A DNA stretch of 64,000 bases from Loripinus fragilis (taxonomy: Eukaryota > Mollusca > Bivalvia > Lucinida > Lucinidae), in NCBI GenBank assembly GCA_964019695.1, contig OZ026527.1, positions 70,888,593 through 70,952,592 on the forward strand, read 5' to 3'. Each line of letters begins with the position of its first letter. Position 1 is the first letter of the stretch. The notes below the pieces were generated by a model. The model saw only the letters and a list, made by a program, of their open reading frames with translations. It was not told the DNA's origin and ran no database searches. Positions 24,501 through 30,189 of this stretch are shown here, piece by piece. The position numbers were made by a program, and so were the translations under genes.

Positions 24501-25828
24501 TCTTTTGTGGATCTTTTATGTTTTTTCTGTCTTGTGTTTGTTATGCCTTTGTGCGCGTCTGTTTATTTGTGCCTTGTGGTCACCTGCTGGGAAAGGTCTG
24601 ACCTCTTGGCTCTTGTTTGTGATGTATAACTGTGAGTTTGTCACTTTACCATTGGTATCCTGGGTATGTCTTACACATTTACACGAGTGAACGGAAATAA
24701 ACATTTACAAAAATTGCCTACCGTTTAAACGAACTTTAGCATGTGACGACCTTCATGGTTTATTTAAAGCATCTTCTAATGAATAATAGTGTCGGTTTTT
24801 CAGATTCGTATGTATTTGATAAAGTTTCTGACAATAATTAATTAATAAAATTAGAACTACAGTGGACATGCTCAATGGACACAGCCACGGATGTCCGTTC
24901 TGATGAAAATGTCCTGAATTTTATCTAATTGTTCTAGCCATTTTCATCAGATATGTAAATGCACATCTTAATGTCCTTAATATATGGTGGACATGCACGT
25001 GAAAGCATATGGCTTCCAACTGTGTTGTCGCTTTCACTTCCCGTCGATGTGTGTATTGATGTCAATTTCATTCTGGCCTACGTGACGACTGGCAGTTACA
25101 TCTCTCGCTTGTCAACCAATTACACATTTGCTACTGTTTACAAGGGAAGAAACACTTAAGAAATATCGGATATCTATGAGCCTGTGCATGTTGCAGTCGA
25201 GTTGCAATTACTTGAAATGAGTTCTATCACAATGCCTAACCAAACAATTTCGAATGTTTGCACAAGGTACATTTTTCAAAGAGCTTTTTTTTAGGAAAAA
25301 TATTATTTTTTTACCGATCTGCGATAATGAAAAAAAATTCAGTACGTTAATTGCGTGTAAACGGAATCGCTTCGATTCCTGGAATTTGTGTAAACGTTTA
25401 CAAAATTTCGTAAAAATGGAAGCCCTAATCCTGAGTCAGGTGTGGTTGTTGTATCGATTCCTGATCTTTACACCCTTTACACCCTTACTTACTTTGATAC
25501 TTCATATGATCACCTGCTGGAAGATTAATTCACGCAAAGTGTAAAGACCCTTTAAATTATTATTTTCTGCAAATATAGAGAAAAAATTGTTATTGTGATC
25601 ATTGCCTTTCATTAAGGTCAATAAATTGTGAGTAACATACCTTTACACCAAGTCTAGAACAAGCTTCTAGTGACCTCGGACTTGTCAGCACATACTTGCT
25701 GTCTTCAAACTCCGGGTCCTCAAAGTTCATAAGGTCCATTTTAGGGATATCCTTCAATGCATCATCTTGGTTCGACATTTTTGCTTTCACACAAGGCGGA
25801 GTCTCTCTGACCCAGTTATGACTTATAC
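463..25828 (-). CDS. CCDC177: CCDC177-like coiled-coil protein gene, nine exons, 3' end outside window
   Basis: Spliced minus-strand gene built from nine exons: 25778(or 25828)-25641, 23424-23310, 19748-19578, 15223-15127, 14206-14126, 12305-12107, 8803-8618, 6093-5920 and 588-463. Every border is AG..GT and every phase joins, giving 1287 bp (429 codons) from the ATG at 25778. The N-terminus carries MDLMNFEDPEFEDSKYVLTS followed by PRSLEACSRLGVK and PVDLLYKPLAEF, then CREERQRIMDEEK. These match, in the same order, the N-terminal block of vertebrate CCDC177. A serine-rich linker (SRSYSASDLSLAG) follows, then DQKILELMM and long E/K/R-rich coiled coil, as in CCDC177. Vertebrate CCDC177 is about 700 residues, so roughly 270 residues should lie left of base 1. 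The molecular function is not established for this family. As I recall, the vertebrate gene has one coding exon; this copy has at least eight introns. Extra small exons in the longest introns cannot be excluded. Confidence 0.88.
589..672 (+). repeat. Dispersed repeat K, copy 1, at exon 9 acceptor
   Basis: A block containing ACTAATGAATTCTTCCATC, GATACAATGA and GGATGGTT recurs inverted at 8529-8612. Both copies touch a CCDC177 splice site: here the acceptor of exon 9, there the donor of exon 7. Confidence 0.6.
673..1032. mobile_element. Palindromic MITE family J, copy 1
   Basis: The ends are inverted copies (GGTTCATACAGGCAAGT at left, CTTTTCAAGCCTGTGCAAATCC at right). The inside is rich in CAAGGACTTTTCAAGG-type units, with a central hairpin around GTGGTGC..GCACCAC. 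Related copies are at 6431-6625 (partial) and 7988-8367. No protein is encoded, so it is non-autonomous. Confidence 0.65.
1317..1528. mobile_element. TA-flanked palindromic MITE family C, copy 1
   Basis: Terminal inverted repeats of about 28 bp (ACAGTAAAACCTGTCTTAAG and its complement) surround a central hairpin, AGTATTGCAGAATGCTCC with its inverted partner. TA at the ends suggests Tc1/mariner-type mobilisation. Other copies are at 7523-7732 and 14714-14920. Confidence 0.75.
1529..2330. other. Intron sequence, nothing recognised
   Basis: AT-rich intron 8 sequence. Short open frames here have no recognisable protein features and no good splice partners. Confidence 0.5.
2331..3766. mobile_element. 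1.4-kb TIR element with internal tandem modules
   Basis: The ends are inverted copies: TATGCCCCCAACTT at 2331 and AAGTTGGGGGCATA ending at 3766. The interior is built from degenerate modules of about 170-200 bp, each with a version of AAATTTGCAAAGGG, CACCAGGTAATCTACTC and ATAAGCTGAGCAAGTTTGAA. No coding capacity is visible, so it is non-autonomous. A tRNA-derived SINE has landed inside it. Confidence 0.75.
3343..3545 (+). mobile_element. tRNA-derived SINE, type 1, copy nested in TIR element
   Basis: The head has a Pol III A-box-like stretch (TGGCTCAGTGGTAGAGTG) and a B-box-like stretch (GGGTTTGAGCCTC). The body contains CCTTGAGCAAGACACATTTA and GAACTGGTTCAACC, and the tail is A-rich (CAAATCAAACAAAC). 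The host module is interrupted between two CTGAT-like copies, as expected for an insertion. Minus-strand copies are at 9048-9213 and 10315-10505. Confidence 0.8.
3767..5919. other. Intron sequence, no gene or repeat recognised
   Basis: AT-rich sequence within intron 8 of the CCDC177-like gene. Short frames at 3786-4007 and 4481-4795 on the minus strand show no protein features. Confidence 0.5.
5920..6093 (-). CDS. CCDC177: CCDC177-like exon 8, coiled coil
   Basis: 174 bp from acceptor TCTTTAAAG to donor GTAAAT, phase 0 to phase 0. It encodes SEQDAQRVAKEKWLREEQKK, then a segment with HKRWAARFEAQKK and EKESLKKRIQ. The RWAARFEAQKK stretch resembles the RAWAAQVEERR segment of vertebrate CCDC177. 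Almost every residue is charged or polar, as in a long single alpha-helix or coiled coil. Confidence 0.84.
6431..6625. mobile_element. MITE family J, copy 2 (partial)
   Basis: Starts with GGTTCATACAGGCTAG and continues through the GACTTCTAAAAGACTCTCC segment shared with 673-1032 and 7988-8367. The right end is missing. Confidence 0.55.
6626..7522. other. Intron sequence, nothing recognised
   Basis: AT-rich intron 7 sequence. An inverted pair (ATATCGTTGGTTCGTTTACAAAACC near 6633-6657 in part, and its complement near 7412-7436) suggests an unclassified foldback or TIR element of about 0.8 kb, but I cannot place its borders. Confidence 0.35.
7523..7732. mobile_element. MITE family C, copy 2
   Basis: Same inverted ends as 1317-1528 (AACCTGTCTTAAGCAGCCAC at left), same central AGTATTGCAGAATGCTCC hairpin, with TA immediately at both borders. 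Confidence 0.75.
7988..8367. mobile_element. MITE family J, copy 3
   Basis: The most complete copy of family J. The left end is GGGTTCGTACAGGCAAGT and the right end TTTTCAAGCCTGTGTGAACC is its inverse. The interior shares AATTAGTATAAAATTG with copy 1. Confidence 0.7.
8529..8612 (-). repeat. Dispersed repeat K, copy 2, at exon 7 donor
   Basis: Reverse copy of 589-672 (GAAGAATTCATTAGCATGCA matching the inverse of the K core). It begins within about 6-10 bp of the exon 7 donor. Confidence 0.6.
8618..8803 (-). CDS. CCDC177: CCDC177-like exon 7, start of coiled coil
   Basis: 186 bp from acceptor TCCAACAG to donor GTAGGT, phase 0 to phase 0. It encodes DQKILELMMSKAEDSKAQNR, then ESFLRELIWERQKKEEEAAR and a basic stretch, EMRRRRMLAEENRTKNQKR. 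DQKILELMM corresponds to the DRKIAALML-like start of the vertebrate coiled coil. An alternative donor 4 bp further in would break the frame with exon 8, so this border is preferred. Confidence 0.84.
8910..9010. repeat. Foldback repeat family D, copy
   Basis: A short hairpin element. The core is GGGTGCTTAAAAGAACAGTC followed by its inverse (GACGGTTCTTTTGAGCACTC), with flanks CAGTTTAAACATGTGTTTTG and ATATGTTTTGGTTGAGAAAT. Other copies are at 266-365, 9239-9485 (two in tandem), 17825-17912, 21110-21172 (partial) and 23530-23602 (partial). Confidence 0.7.
9048..9213 (-). mobile_element. tRNA-derived SINE, type 1, diverged copy
   Basis: On the minus strand it reads GCGACTCAGTTGGTAGAGC (A-box-like), then CCCTTGAGCAAGATACTTTA and ACTGGTTCAACCCTGGAAG, matching the body of the copies at 3343 and 10505. 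Confidence 0.65.
9239..9485. repeat. Two tandem copies of foldback repeat D
   Basis: Two head-to-tail units of about 124 bp share TAAAATTGTAAATATTTTGT, CATCAGTTTTAACAT and the TGCTCAAAAGAACC / GGTTCTTTTGAGTACCC hairpin. The duplication includes flanking DNA, so it arose after insertion. Confidence 0.65.
9486..10314. other. Intron sequence, nothing recognised
   Basis: AT-rich intron 6 sequence with no coding or repeat signature that I can name. Confidence 0.45.
10315..10505 (-). mobile_element. tRNA-derived SINE, type 1, minus-strand copy
   Basis: Read on the minus strand it has the order GTCAGTGGTAGAATGCTTGA (A-box region), a degenerate B-box, CCTTGAGCAAGACACATTAA, ACTGGTTCAACCCAGGAAG and an A-rich tail (AAATCAAATCAAACAAAAC). 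It is collinear with 3343-3545. Confidence 0.78.
10646..12106. repeat. 213-bp tandem array, about seven units, abutting exon 6
   Basis: The landmark AGTCTCTGTAGCTGAGGAG recurs at 10651, 10864, 11077, 11291, 11504, 11718 and 11931, i.e. every 213 or 214 bp. Each unit holds the right end of MITE family A (GAAGACAGG..TTTTG region) plus local flanking DNA (CATGGCGTCCTTTCTTCTGA, TATTTCTAGAGTGTAAGTAT). Units 2, 4 and 6 share one variant (GCCCCAAAGACAGG) and units 3 and 5 another (GACCCAAAAACCAGG), so a 427-bp dimer was amplified. The last unit runs into the exon 6 donor. Confidence 0.9.
12107..12305 (-). CDS. CCDC177: CCDC177-like exon 6, serine-rich linker
   Basis: 199 bp from acceptor TATTTCAG to donor GTAAAT, phase 2 to phase 0. 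It encodes a lysine start (KKTKSAPVSSS), a serine-rich block (ISRSYSASDLSLAG), then ARPITSRKLKKALSKSTQDL and ends at AITPR. Vertebrate CCDC177 has a comparable serine-rich region with an SxSLGDLS-like motif before its coiled coil. A CR1 LINE tail lies 27 bp upstream of the acceptor, and a 213-bp tandem array begins at the donor. Confidence 0.82.
12332..12780 (-). mobile_element. CR1-type LINE, 3' fragment
   Basis: The minus strand encodes SIEKDKYLTPAHSLKSTRAS then SAQYCRYQT and SFFPRTIPQWN, matching the C-terminal end of the LINE at 32948-35595. The 3' UTR also matches (AAAGATTTTTCTTGTGTTTT region, then CGCACTCCCTG). The tail is a short (GATA)n. It lies in CCDC177 intron 5, in gene sense, 27 bp from the exon 6 acceptor. 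Confidence 0.85.
12781..13862. other. Intron 5 sequence with a MITE A scrap
   Basis: Around 13170-13250 there is a reversed piece of MITE family A (AGGCTGGTCTGAGCC and TGATCAGGTGCG, cf. 48333-48573). At 13748-13766 a 19-bp stretch AATAATGCTTACTTTCTGC exactly repeats the exon 5 donor region. The rest shows nothing recognisable. Confidence 0.45.
13863..14103. mobile_element. Palindromic MITE family G, copy 1
   Basis: The ends are inverted (AGTTATAAAACTTTTTTCAT at left, AAAAAGTTTTATAACCTCAA at right), with a strong central hairpin, TAAATGTTAAAATGCCAAC with its inverse. It begins about 22 bp past the exon 5 donor in gene sense. Related copies: 15596-15763 and scraps near 43540-43620 and 48270-48300. 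Confidence 0.65.
14126..14206 (-). CDS. CCDC177: CCDC177-like exon 5
   Basis: 81 bp from acceptor TTGTTACAG to donor GTAAGC, phase 2 to phase 2. It encodes VKELHDESLKLRKELLVRKE then ARATSRK, a charged helical segment typical of a coiled coil. The exon is wedged between two MITEs, one starting about 16 bp upstream of the acceptor and one about 22 bp past the donor. Confidence 0.78.
14222..14475. mobile_element. MITE family N, copy 1
   Basis: Left end TACAGTCCAGCCAATTTATA, right end CCTTATAAAGCGACTGTACT, imperfect inverses, with TA at the borders. The middle has inverted halves built on CCTATAATTCCTTTGTG. Copies are at 15369-15575 and 22290-22440 (partial). Confidence 0.6.
14714..14920. mobile_element. 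MITE family C, copy 3
   Basis: TACAGTAAACCTGTGTAAAA at left and TTTACACAGGCTTTACTGTA at right, with the shared hairpin AGTATTGCAGAATGCTCC inside. TA at both borders. Confidence 0.75.
15127..15223 (-). CDS. CCDC177: CCDC177-like exon 4
   Basis: 97 bp from acceptor TTTGTAG to donor GTAAAA, phase 1 to phase 2. It encodes QELNKASMQRQRTAWATSVG then HERITNDEINH. I do not recognise a motif in it; support comes from good splice borders and from phases that fit both neighbours. The 4.3-kb intron before it could hide another small exon. Confidence 0.72.
15369..15575. mobile_element. MITE family N, copy 2
   Basis: Starts TACAGTCCCTTTAAAACACA and shares the TTATAACATAGAT, TGTGGCCCCCAATTG and CTATAATTCCTTTGAAAAAT order with copy 1. 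The right end is eroded. Confidence 0.55.
15596..15763. repeat. Hairpin element, family G relative
   Basis: Near-perfect foldback: GAGGTTATAAAACTTGAGT with its inverse, and a centre in which GATTGGCTGCTTGTGG is followed by CCACAAGCAGCCAATC. The arms are about 70-80 bp. Confidence 0.75.
16370..16620. mobile_element. MITE family A, copy 1
   Basis: TIRs of about 36 bp: TATGGGCCTCATCGCGAGAA at left and the inverse at right, through CCCCGAAGACAGGTTTTGT to GGCCCATA. The inside has CAGACCAGCCTGCGCATCCG and CTGTAGCTGAGGAGACTGGT, the landmark found in the 213-bp array. No protein is encoded. Confidence 0.78.
16621..17824. other. AT-rich intron 3 sequence, nothing recognised
   Basis: Strongly AT-rich, with many homopolymer runs. 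No coding, RNA or repeat signature seen. Confidence 0.5.
17825..17912. repeat. Foldback repeat family D, partial copy
   Basis: TTCTCAACCAAAACATATG, GGGTACTCAAAATAACTGTC and ATCCAAAACACATGTTTAAA match family D, but one hairpin arm is deleted. Confidence 0.6.
17918..19484. mobile_element. 1.6-kb dispersed repeat with internal modules and terminal hairpin
   Basis: Three degenerate modules, marked by AATGCATTAG followed by CAAATTTGACCTT at 18271, 18641 and 19107, carry repeated GGTCAAGGTCAA, CCCACATCCCCAATGCTAC and TGGCCATCTTGGTCATGTGA segments. The right end is a hairpin, TTAGCTCACC .. GAGCC TTTGGCTC .. GGTAAGCTAA. A hairpin near one end would fit a Helitron-like element, but I see no decisive termini. 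Confidence 0.55.
19578..19748 (-). CDS. CCDC177: CCDC177-like exon 3
   Basis: 171 bp from acceptor TTGCAG to donor GTTTGT, phase 1 to phase 1. It encodes KLALCREERQRIMDEEKGKP followed by a lysine-rich basic stretch (KSKAVVVKSKKGALIPGKLQ). CREERQRIMDEEK aligns with a conserved CCDC177 motif. The basic segment could be a nuclear or nucleolar signal or simply a flexible linker; the sequence does not decide. The acceptor lies only 8 bp from the end of a MITE. Confidence 0.85.
19759..20169. mobile_element. Palindromic MITE, family J relative, at exon 3 acceptor
   Basis: Left end GGTTCCCACAGAAATTC and right end TTTGTGGGAACCCTG are inverses; CCATGATTTTTCCATGATTT units fill the interior. A second palindrome is nested within it (AGCCAGAAAACTACATGTAG with an inverse near 20000). 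Its left border is 8 bp from the exon 3 acceptor. Confidence 0.6.
20822..21057. mobile_element. TTAA-flanked MITE family B, copy 1
   Basis: Starts TTAAAGCGCTAAG and ends GTGGCGCATTAA. The centre is a strong hairpin, CAGACTGCTCCTATAGGAGC then AGTCTGATCTGGGTCCACAC. The collinear second copy is at 41605-41837. Isolated hairpin cores of the same type recur at 21300-21372, 23065-23135, 26405-26480, 39430-39530, 45395-45420, 45830-45875, 47345-47370 and 59610-59675. Confidence 0.75.
21300..21372. repeat. Hairpin core related to MITE family B
   Basis: TGTAAACAGTTTGGACCCAG at left pairs with the inverse (CTGATCTGGATCAAAACTG) at right. The flanks differ from the 20822 copy. Confidence 0.6.
22290..22440. 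mobile_element. MITE family N, partial reversed copy
   Basis: Contains TTATAAAGGGACAATTTTAC, CCTATAACTCCTTTATACA and GGGAGCCATAACATGACC, matching the N family at 14222 and 15369. Confidence 0.5.
22441..22950. repeat. Dispersed repeat M, copy 1
   Basis: Shares TTTTATTTGTGAGAAGACA, GATATTTGACCTTTTGACCC, GGGCGGGCCAAAA and GATTGCAATATCCCCA with 26870-27128. It ends in AAAAGCGTGGGGATA. Internal duplication of the TTTGACCTTTTGAC block is visible. Confidence 0.65.
23195..23276. repeat. Perfect hairpin near exon 2 donor
   Basis: CAACAAAAAATCATGAAAAA and CCAGCATTCAAAG are followed directly by their inverse (CTTTGAATGCTGG..TTTTTCATGATTTTTT). The arms are about 38 bp with almost no loop. A family-B-type hairpin core at 23065-23135 precedes it. 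Confidence 0.8.
23310..23424 (-). CDS. CCDC177: CCDC177-like exon 2
   Basis: 115 bp from acceptor TTTTTAG to donor GTAAGT, entering in phase 0 and leaving in phase 1. It encodes PVDLLYKPLAEFQEELLPQD and then VPLRTIYNIYDEHEQNRE, continuing exon 1 exactly as vertebrate CCDC177 continues after its conserved block. It is too short and lacks a start codon, so simple ORF scans miss it. A hairpin repeat ends about 20 bp past its donor. Confidence 0.85.
23530..24200. repeat. Cluster of short hairpins and a partial D repeat
   Basis: 23530-23602 is a truncated family D copy. 23872-23935 is a hairpin (GATTCAGATCAGCCA / TGGCTGATCAGAATC). 23968-24058 is a hairpin (CAAGTCATTC and ACATCAACCAATTTCCA with inverses). 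Two AAAAATAGCAAGT motifs sit near 23663 and 24067. Confidence 0.55.
24201..25436. other. Intron 1, no gene recognised
   Basis: Open frames at 24493-24704 on both strands and 25254-25544 on the plus strand have no recognisable domains and no clean splice partners. Confidence 0.4.
25437..25500 (+). repeat. Short dispersed repeat P, copy 1
   Basis: GTATCGATTCCTGATCTTT followed by CTTACTTACTTTG. Also at 40121-40165 and 42966-43025, where it precedes a candidate exon by about 0.3 kb. Confidence 0.6.
25641..25828 (-). CDS. CCDC177: CCDC177-like exon 1 (first recognised coding exon)
   Basis: The likely start is the ATG at 25778-25776, with A at -3, giving 46 codons that end in GVK before the donor GTATGT. 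The exon body begins at an acceptor, TTTTGCAG, so the exon spans 25828-25641 and at least one upstream exon (non-coding or coding) should exist further right. The frame stays open from the ATG back to the acceptor (ISHNWVRETPPCVKAK), so a longer N-terminus is possible. The block KYVLTSPRSLEAC is the most diagnostic CCDC177 segment. Confidence 0.87.
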
Positions 25829-26869
25829 CTGCAAAATGTTTAAAAAAAATAAATAAGAATTTAATTATTTAATAAGCATGCAATGGTGATGATCTTCCCA
25901 AAAATGGCACATAGGAGCACAAGGCTGACCTTAAAAAATTTGGTTTGCCGTGCTCCTACATGTACCTACCCACCCAAAACAGGCCCTACCAACACAAATT
26001 GTTTGCCTTTCTGAGAATCTTTTTTTTTTCTCTAATTCTGTTAACAAACCCTTAATTCTTTATAAACATTGATAGCTGTATTTTGATTGAAGAAAGATTA
26101 CAGAGACTGTTATTATATGCATTCTTACCTTAAAAACAGCATTTGTAGACCTCTAAAAGTGATAGTAAGAAGGTCATAAAATTATGTTGAATTTCTAAAA
26201 AAACAAAACCTAGCTTACCTGCCCAAACTGAAATTGATGGAATTGATGAGTAGGAGCACGGCAAATAAATATATTTTAAGGATGGCCCAAGCATCAAGTG
26301 ACGTGTGGCTTAAACCTTATCCCATCACCATTTTTTGTCCTGAAAACATTGTCTGCTTTTGGCGTCTGCTGCATATATTCAAGTGCATTGCAGACTAGAT
26401 TTTTTAATGGAAGCAAACAATGTTAATCCTGGTCAGACTGCTCCCAGGGTGCATTCAGATCCAGGTCCATATTGTTTACAATATAGGCTACCTACAAACA
26501 TAAGCAGATGAGAGAATTAGACAACACAGATTGTGACTGGCAGACTTTCTGCACCTCAAATTTCCGAAGACTACGACCTGATTTTAACGTAAATTCATGA
26601 GTGGATTCCCTCGCATTTAAACGTAATTTGGAGTAGAATTAGCATAAACTTCTGCAGTTTGCTGGTCGTATATTTTTGTATTCATGACTGTATCTCTGTA
26701 CATTCGTTGCATATTGGCTGTAGATGCCTACAAATCACACACTTTCAGATACCCTAAAATTTGGGCCAGAAATATCCATGGGAGACTGGGACTTTGACCA
26801 CTCTAAGGGACAACCTATTATTGCATATTCTAGCCATGTTGACATGGATATCCAAGATATGTTTTTCTA
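25829..26869. other. Sequence upstream of CCDC177 exon 1, no gene seen
   Basis: Intron or promoter-side DNA of the minus-strand gene. It holds a family-B hairpin core at 26405-26480 (GAAGCAAACAATGTTAATCC). No first exon could be identified with confidence. Confidence 0.45.
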
Positions 26870-27128
26870 TCTTTTATTTGTGAGAAGACACACAAATTTT
26901 GGTTAAAAAATCTATGAAATTGACTCTGTAATTGAAATTTAATGATATTTGACCTTTTGACCCCTCCCCTGGGCCCCAGTGGGCGGGGCCAAAAGAAAAA
27001 GTGCTCTTGCACGCTCCATCCATATGAGTAGCTCGCACACCAAATTTGGATGGATTTCTTCCAAATGTGACAGATGGACGCGATTGCAATATCCCCAATG
27101 CTTTTTTTTAAAAAGTGTGGGATAATAG
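26870..27128. repeat. Dispersed repeat M, copy 2
   Basis: Collinear with the right part of 22441-22950: TTTTATTTGTGAGAAGACAC, GATATTTGACCTTTTGACCC, GATTGCAATATCCCCA and an AAAAAGTGTGGGATA end. Confidence 0.65.
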
Positions 27129-28380
27129 TCAGCGAACTGCCTTCAGTTTTGTCAGTGAACTCACTCTTTTATACCCTTAACAGTGAACTGTCATGACTGT
27201 CTTCTGGTGAACAAATCTGATTCAAAATGACATGGCATGCTTTTGAGATGTGAACCAATGCATCATACATGCATTATAATGCAGGGCATAGTCCCCATGT
27301 GTCAAGTAGAAAACACATCATGTAAACATATAGAGTTAAATCCCTGACAAACTTTTAAAGTTAATTGGGACAATATGGAGCTTTTCATATACTGAGCACT
27401 GTTTATCAGGCACCAACGCTGATTTCTGTGTTTTACAAAACAAAGCCGGAACACAGCGTCTATCCAAAGAGCTTTTTTCTAAAAATTCTCATTTATATGC
27501 TTCGAGATTGCCTTTAAAATTAAACTAGAAGAGGGTCTAATTAAGACTCTCAGAGAGCTGTAACATTTTGCAATATTTGGAGAAGAAAATATTTTGAGTG
27601 ACATACTTTCTTTGATCCCATGCAAGGTTGGACTAAATGACTGAACTGTAATTGACAGCAGAAAGCTTATTAATATAATGTTAATTGTTCTAAAATTTCC
27701 AACAGTAGTTGCCTGCAACAAAAGCATACGACAAATAGGGCAGACACAGACCATAATTGCTTCTGAAGAAGCCAGGGATTTTCCTACCTTTCTGAAGCCG
27801 GCGCCAGGGGCCTGTTGAATTTGGGAGAATAGTGACTCACTAGCAAGCTACCCTCAAAATTGGGAAAACTGGATTCAGTAAAAAAGAAATTAATCTCCAT
27901 TATAAATTATTAAAATACCATATCAAATGAGAACTTTAGCATGTAGCATGCATTGGCTTAAAAAATAATAATTACTCATGAGGATTGAATCATAATGTGA
28001 ATGAAGACACCAGTAACTTTGCTATTTTAGGCCAGATTTTCATGACATTTTCACCAAAATGTAAAGCCAAGGAATTTATTATACGCCATTTATGCAAGAT
28101 TTTGCTCATTTTTCAACTAAGGGGCCAATATTCAGCCCCGGATTTGGCCTAGGATAATCTCTGGAAGCAGTCTGATTAAGGTCTTCCCTGTTTGCTTTTC
28201 TGACAAGCATTTTTTGAGTTCCAGCCCTACATAATAAATAAATTATTATATGAGAATTAACAGAAACAGAAAAGTGTTCAAAATGTATACAACATTCTGC
28301 ATACTTCAATGATTTTTTATATTTTTAAAATTATAAAAGTTTATATGCTAGTAATCCAAGTTCAATAAATTATTTTTACA
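27129..28380. other. No gene or repeat recognised
   Basis: AT-rich DNA. Small frames at 27479-27754 and 28106-28309 on the minus strand have no identifiable features. Confidence 0.45.
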
Positions 28381-28388
28381 CAATAACT

Positions 28389-29401
28389 TAGAGCTGTCAT
28401 CGTTATCGACGATATTGATGTATTGATAAAAAAGAGCTGCGATATTCATATCGATACAGAAATTTGGATATTGATACTTATCGATATTGGGTCAAGCAAG
28501 ATTTGTTGTTTTCTTGCATGGAGGTTTAAACCAAGCTTCTATACTCATTGACTGTATGCACCAGACCTTTTAAGCTGCTTTAGTGACAGTTATATAAAAG
28601 TGTTACCCAATAGAAGTTTAAAGCAAAAGTTTCATGCACCTGTTGAACAATACCCATACCATAGAGCGGCAACAAAACTTACATTATCACATTTTGACAG
28701 GTACCATTGGTTTGTATCAATATTAAAGCAATAAAGTGATTTTGAGCCAAAGTATTGCAGTTGACTGAGCTGGAAACTTGATGTGACCCCTGTTGCCTAG
28801 CTTGCCAGTTTGACAACAAACTACAAAAAGCATAGCATTTAGCATTCTGAGGCAATAGAAATTGCCATAAGTCAGTCTGGTTAGTGTGTGGTTGGTAGCA
28901 CATCCAGAGGCTCCTGCCTATCATTCAGGAATGTGCTAGTTTGATTCCCGTGTTAAAAAATCAGCAACAAATTCTTTCAATTGAGATTTTTCATGATATA
29001 ATATTTTCTATGGCCATTCTCTCCTAACCGCTGACATGTCAATGTGTCAGATACTTGTAAAAGGATGTAAATGAGTACTGCTTAAGTTAAGCCTGTTCAA
29101 GGAAAAGCATTGTTAGGATAGCTGACTGTCCCTACTTGACCTCATATGTTAACATGGATGTAAAGTAACAAATCAACCAGATCATACTTGCTGCAAGCCT
29201 TAAAAGATAAGAAAGGGCTAGAGGTTTCATAGTTTTAATCACTCACATGCAAAAAAGAGCATAAACCAATAATAAGGGTGCATAAAGGTTGCATTTTACA
29301 CATTTTTTAAAAGATTATCAATATATCGATATCTATCGATATATCACGCTATTTCCTACCAATATATCGATACGCCAAATGACCAATCAATGACAGCTCT
29401 A
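28389..29401. mobile_element. hAT-type MITE, 1013 bp, exact 8-bp target duplication
   Basis: TIRs TAGAGCTGTCAT (left) and ATGACAGCTCTA (right) are perfect inverses. Flanking both is the same 8-bp word CAATAACT (28381-28388 and 29402-29409), the hallmark of hAT transposition. The subterminal zones are rich in ATCGATATTGATA-like words on both sides. No transposase frame is visible, so it depends on another element. Confidence 0.88.
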
Positions 29402-29604
29402 CAATAACTGCCAATGACAACAAAATGCTACAACATGTAATCTGCAATGCTTGAAAATAAAATGGCATGCAAAAGAAAAAGAACAGCAACAACAAAAAAG
29501 AATAAATTCAAAGACTGTCTGAAAGCCAATGAGTATGTCTTGCTGAAGATAATTAGACATGCATTATTTCTTTAGAAAATTATTTTTTCTCTGCAGTGAA
29601 CATG

Positions 29605-29690
29605 CTAGAGAACCACTGTACTGGAACAGCACAGTCATCGCGTGGTGGTTGCAGTCGACGAGTGCACAAAATAGTGTACCTAGCTGTTAA
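29605..29690. repeat. Dispersed repeat H, copy 1
   Basis: GCTAGAGAACCACTGTACTG, CAGTCATCGCGTGGTGGT and AGTCGACGAGTGCACAAAAT. Copies at 43632-43705 (same orientation) and 48155-48222 (inverted). Confidence 0.7.
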
Positions 29691-29912
29691 GCGTGGTAGC
29701 TCAGTGGTTAGCGCACTTGCCTCTGGTGCTAGAGGTCCCAGGTTCAATCCCCGCTCGCGGCAAGGAAAATTTCGGCATCCGCACATGCTTTCTCTAGTGC
29801 CATTTGCAGGGATGACACTAGATAAGTGCATCATCCTTCGGATCGGGATGTTAACTGGATGTCCCCTGTGCAGGGAGAGTCACCCCCTGTGCAGGTTAAA
29901 GAAACCTACGGT
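29691..29912 (+). mobile_element. tRNA-derived SINE, type 2
   Basis: The head has a near-canonical A-box (TGGTAGCTCAGTGGTTAGCG) and B-box (GGTTCAATCCC), about 70 bp in total like a tRNA but without a clean acceptor stem. An unrelated body follows (TTCGGATCGGGATGTTAACT, GTCCCCTGTGCAGGGAGAGT). It differs from the SINE at 3343. Confidence 0.75.
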
Positions 29913-30189
29913 AATTTAGATATGGTTACTTGTAGGCTTTCATCCTGCAACCTGGAGTGTATAATGTACATGTACACCTGCCAAAAATGTAATTTTTTAC
30001 CTGAAAAGAGGATCGAAGAAATTTTTGCTTATGTTCTGGAATTTATAAATGAAAAATACCAATCCTTTAATGTGCACAATGTTTGAAATCTGAGAACAGA
30101 GCATTTTGGAAGTTATTCAAGTTTTTCATACTGCACGCATACAATGTAGTTCTGAATTTTGCGTGTTCTGGCCCAATAGTCGAGTGTTT

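Noticed and set aside
24493..24704. Hydrophobic 65-residue ORF resembling a membrane protein, and its antisense partner
   Set aside because: No start context, splice sites or homology that I recognise; both strands are open, suggesting chance or old repeat.
29691..29765. tRNA gene at the head of a repeat
   Set aside because: Good A- and B-boxes, but the acceptor stem does not pair and the sequence continues into a SINE body; called a SINE. The same applies to 3343-3415.
29596..29919. 107-residue plus-strand ORF
   Set aside because: Lies across repeat H and the type 2 SINE; typical spurious translation of a SINE.
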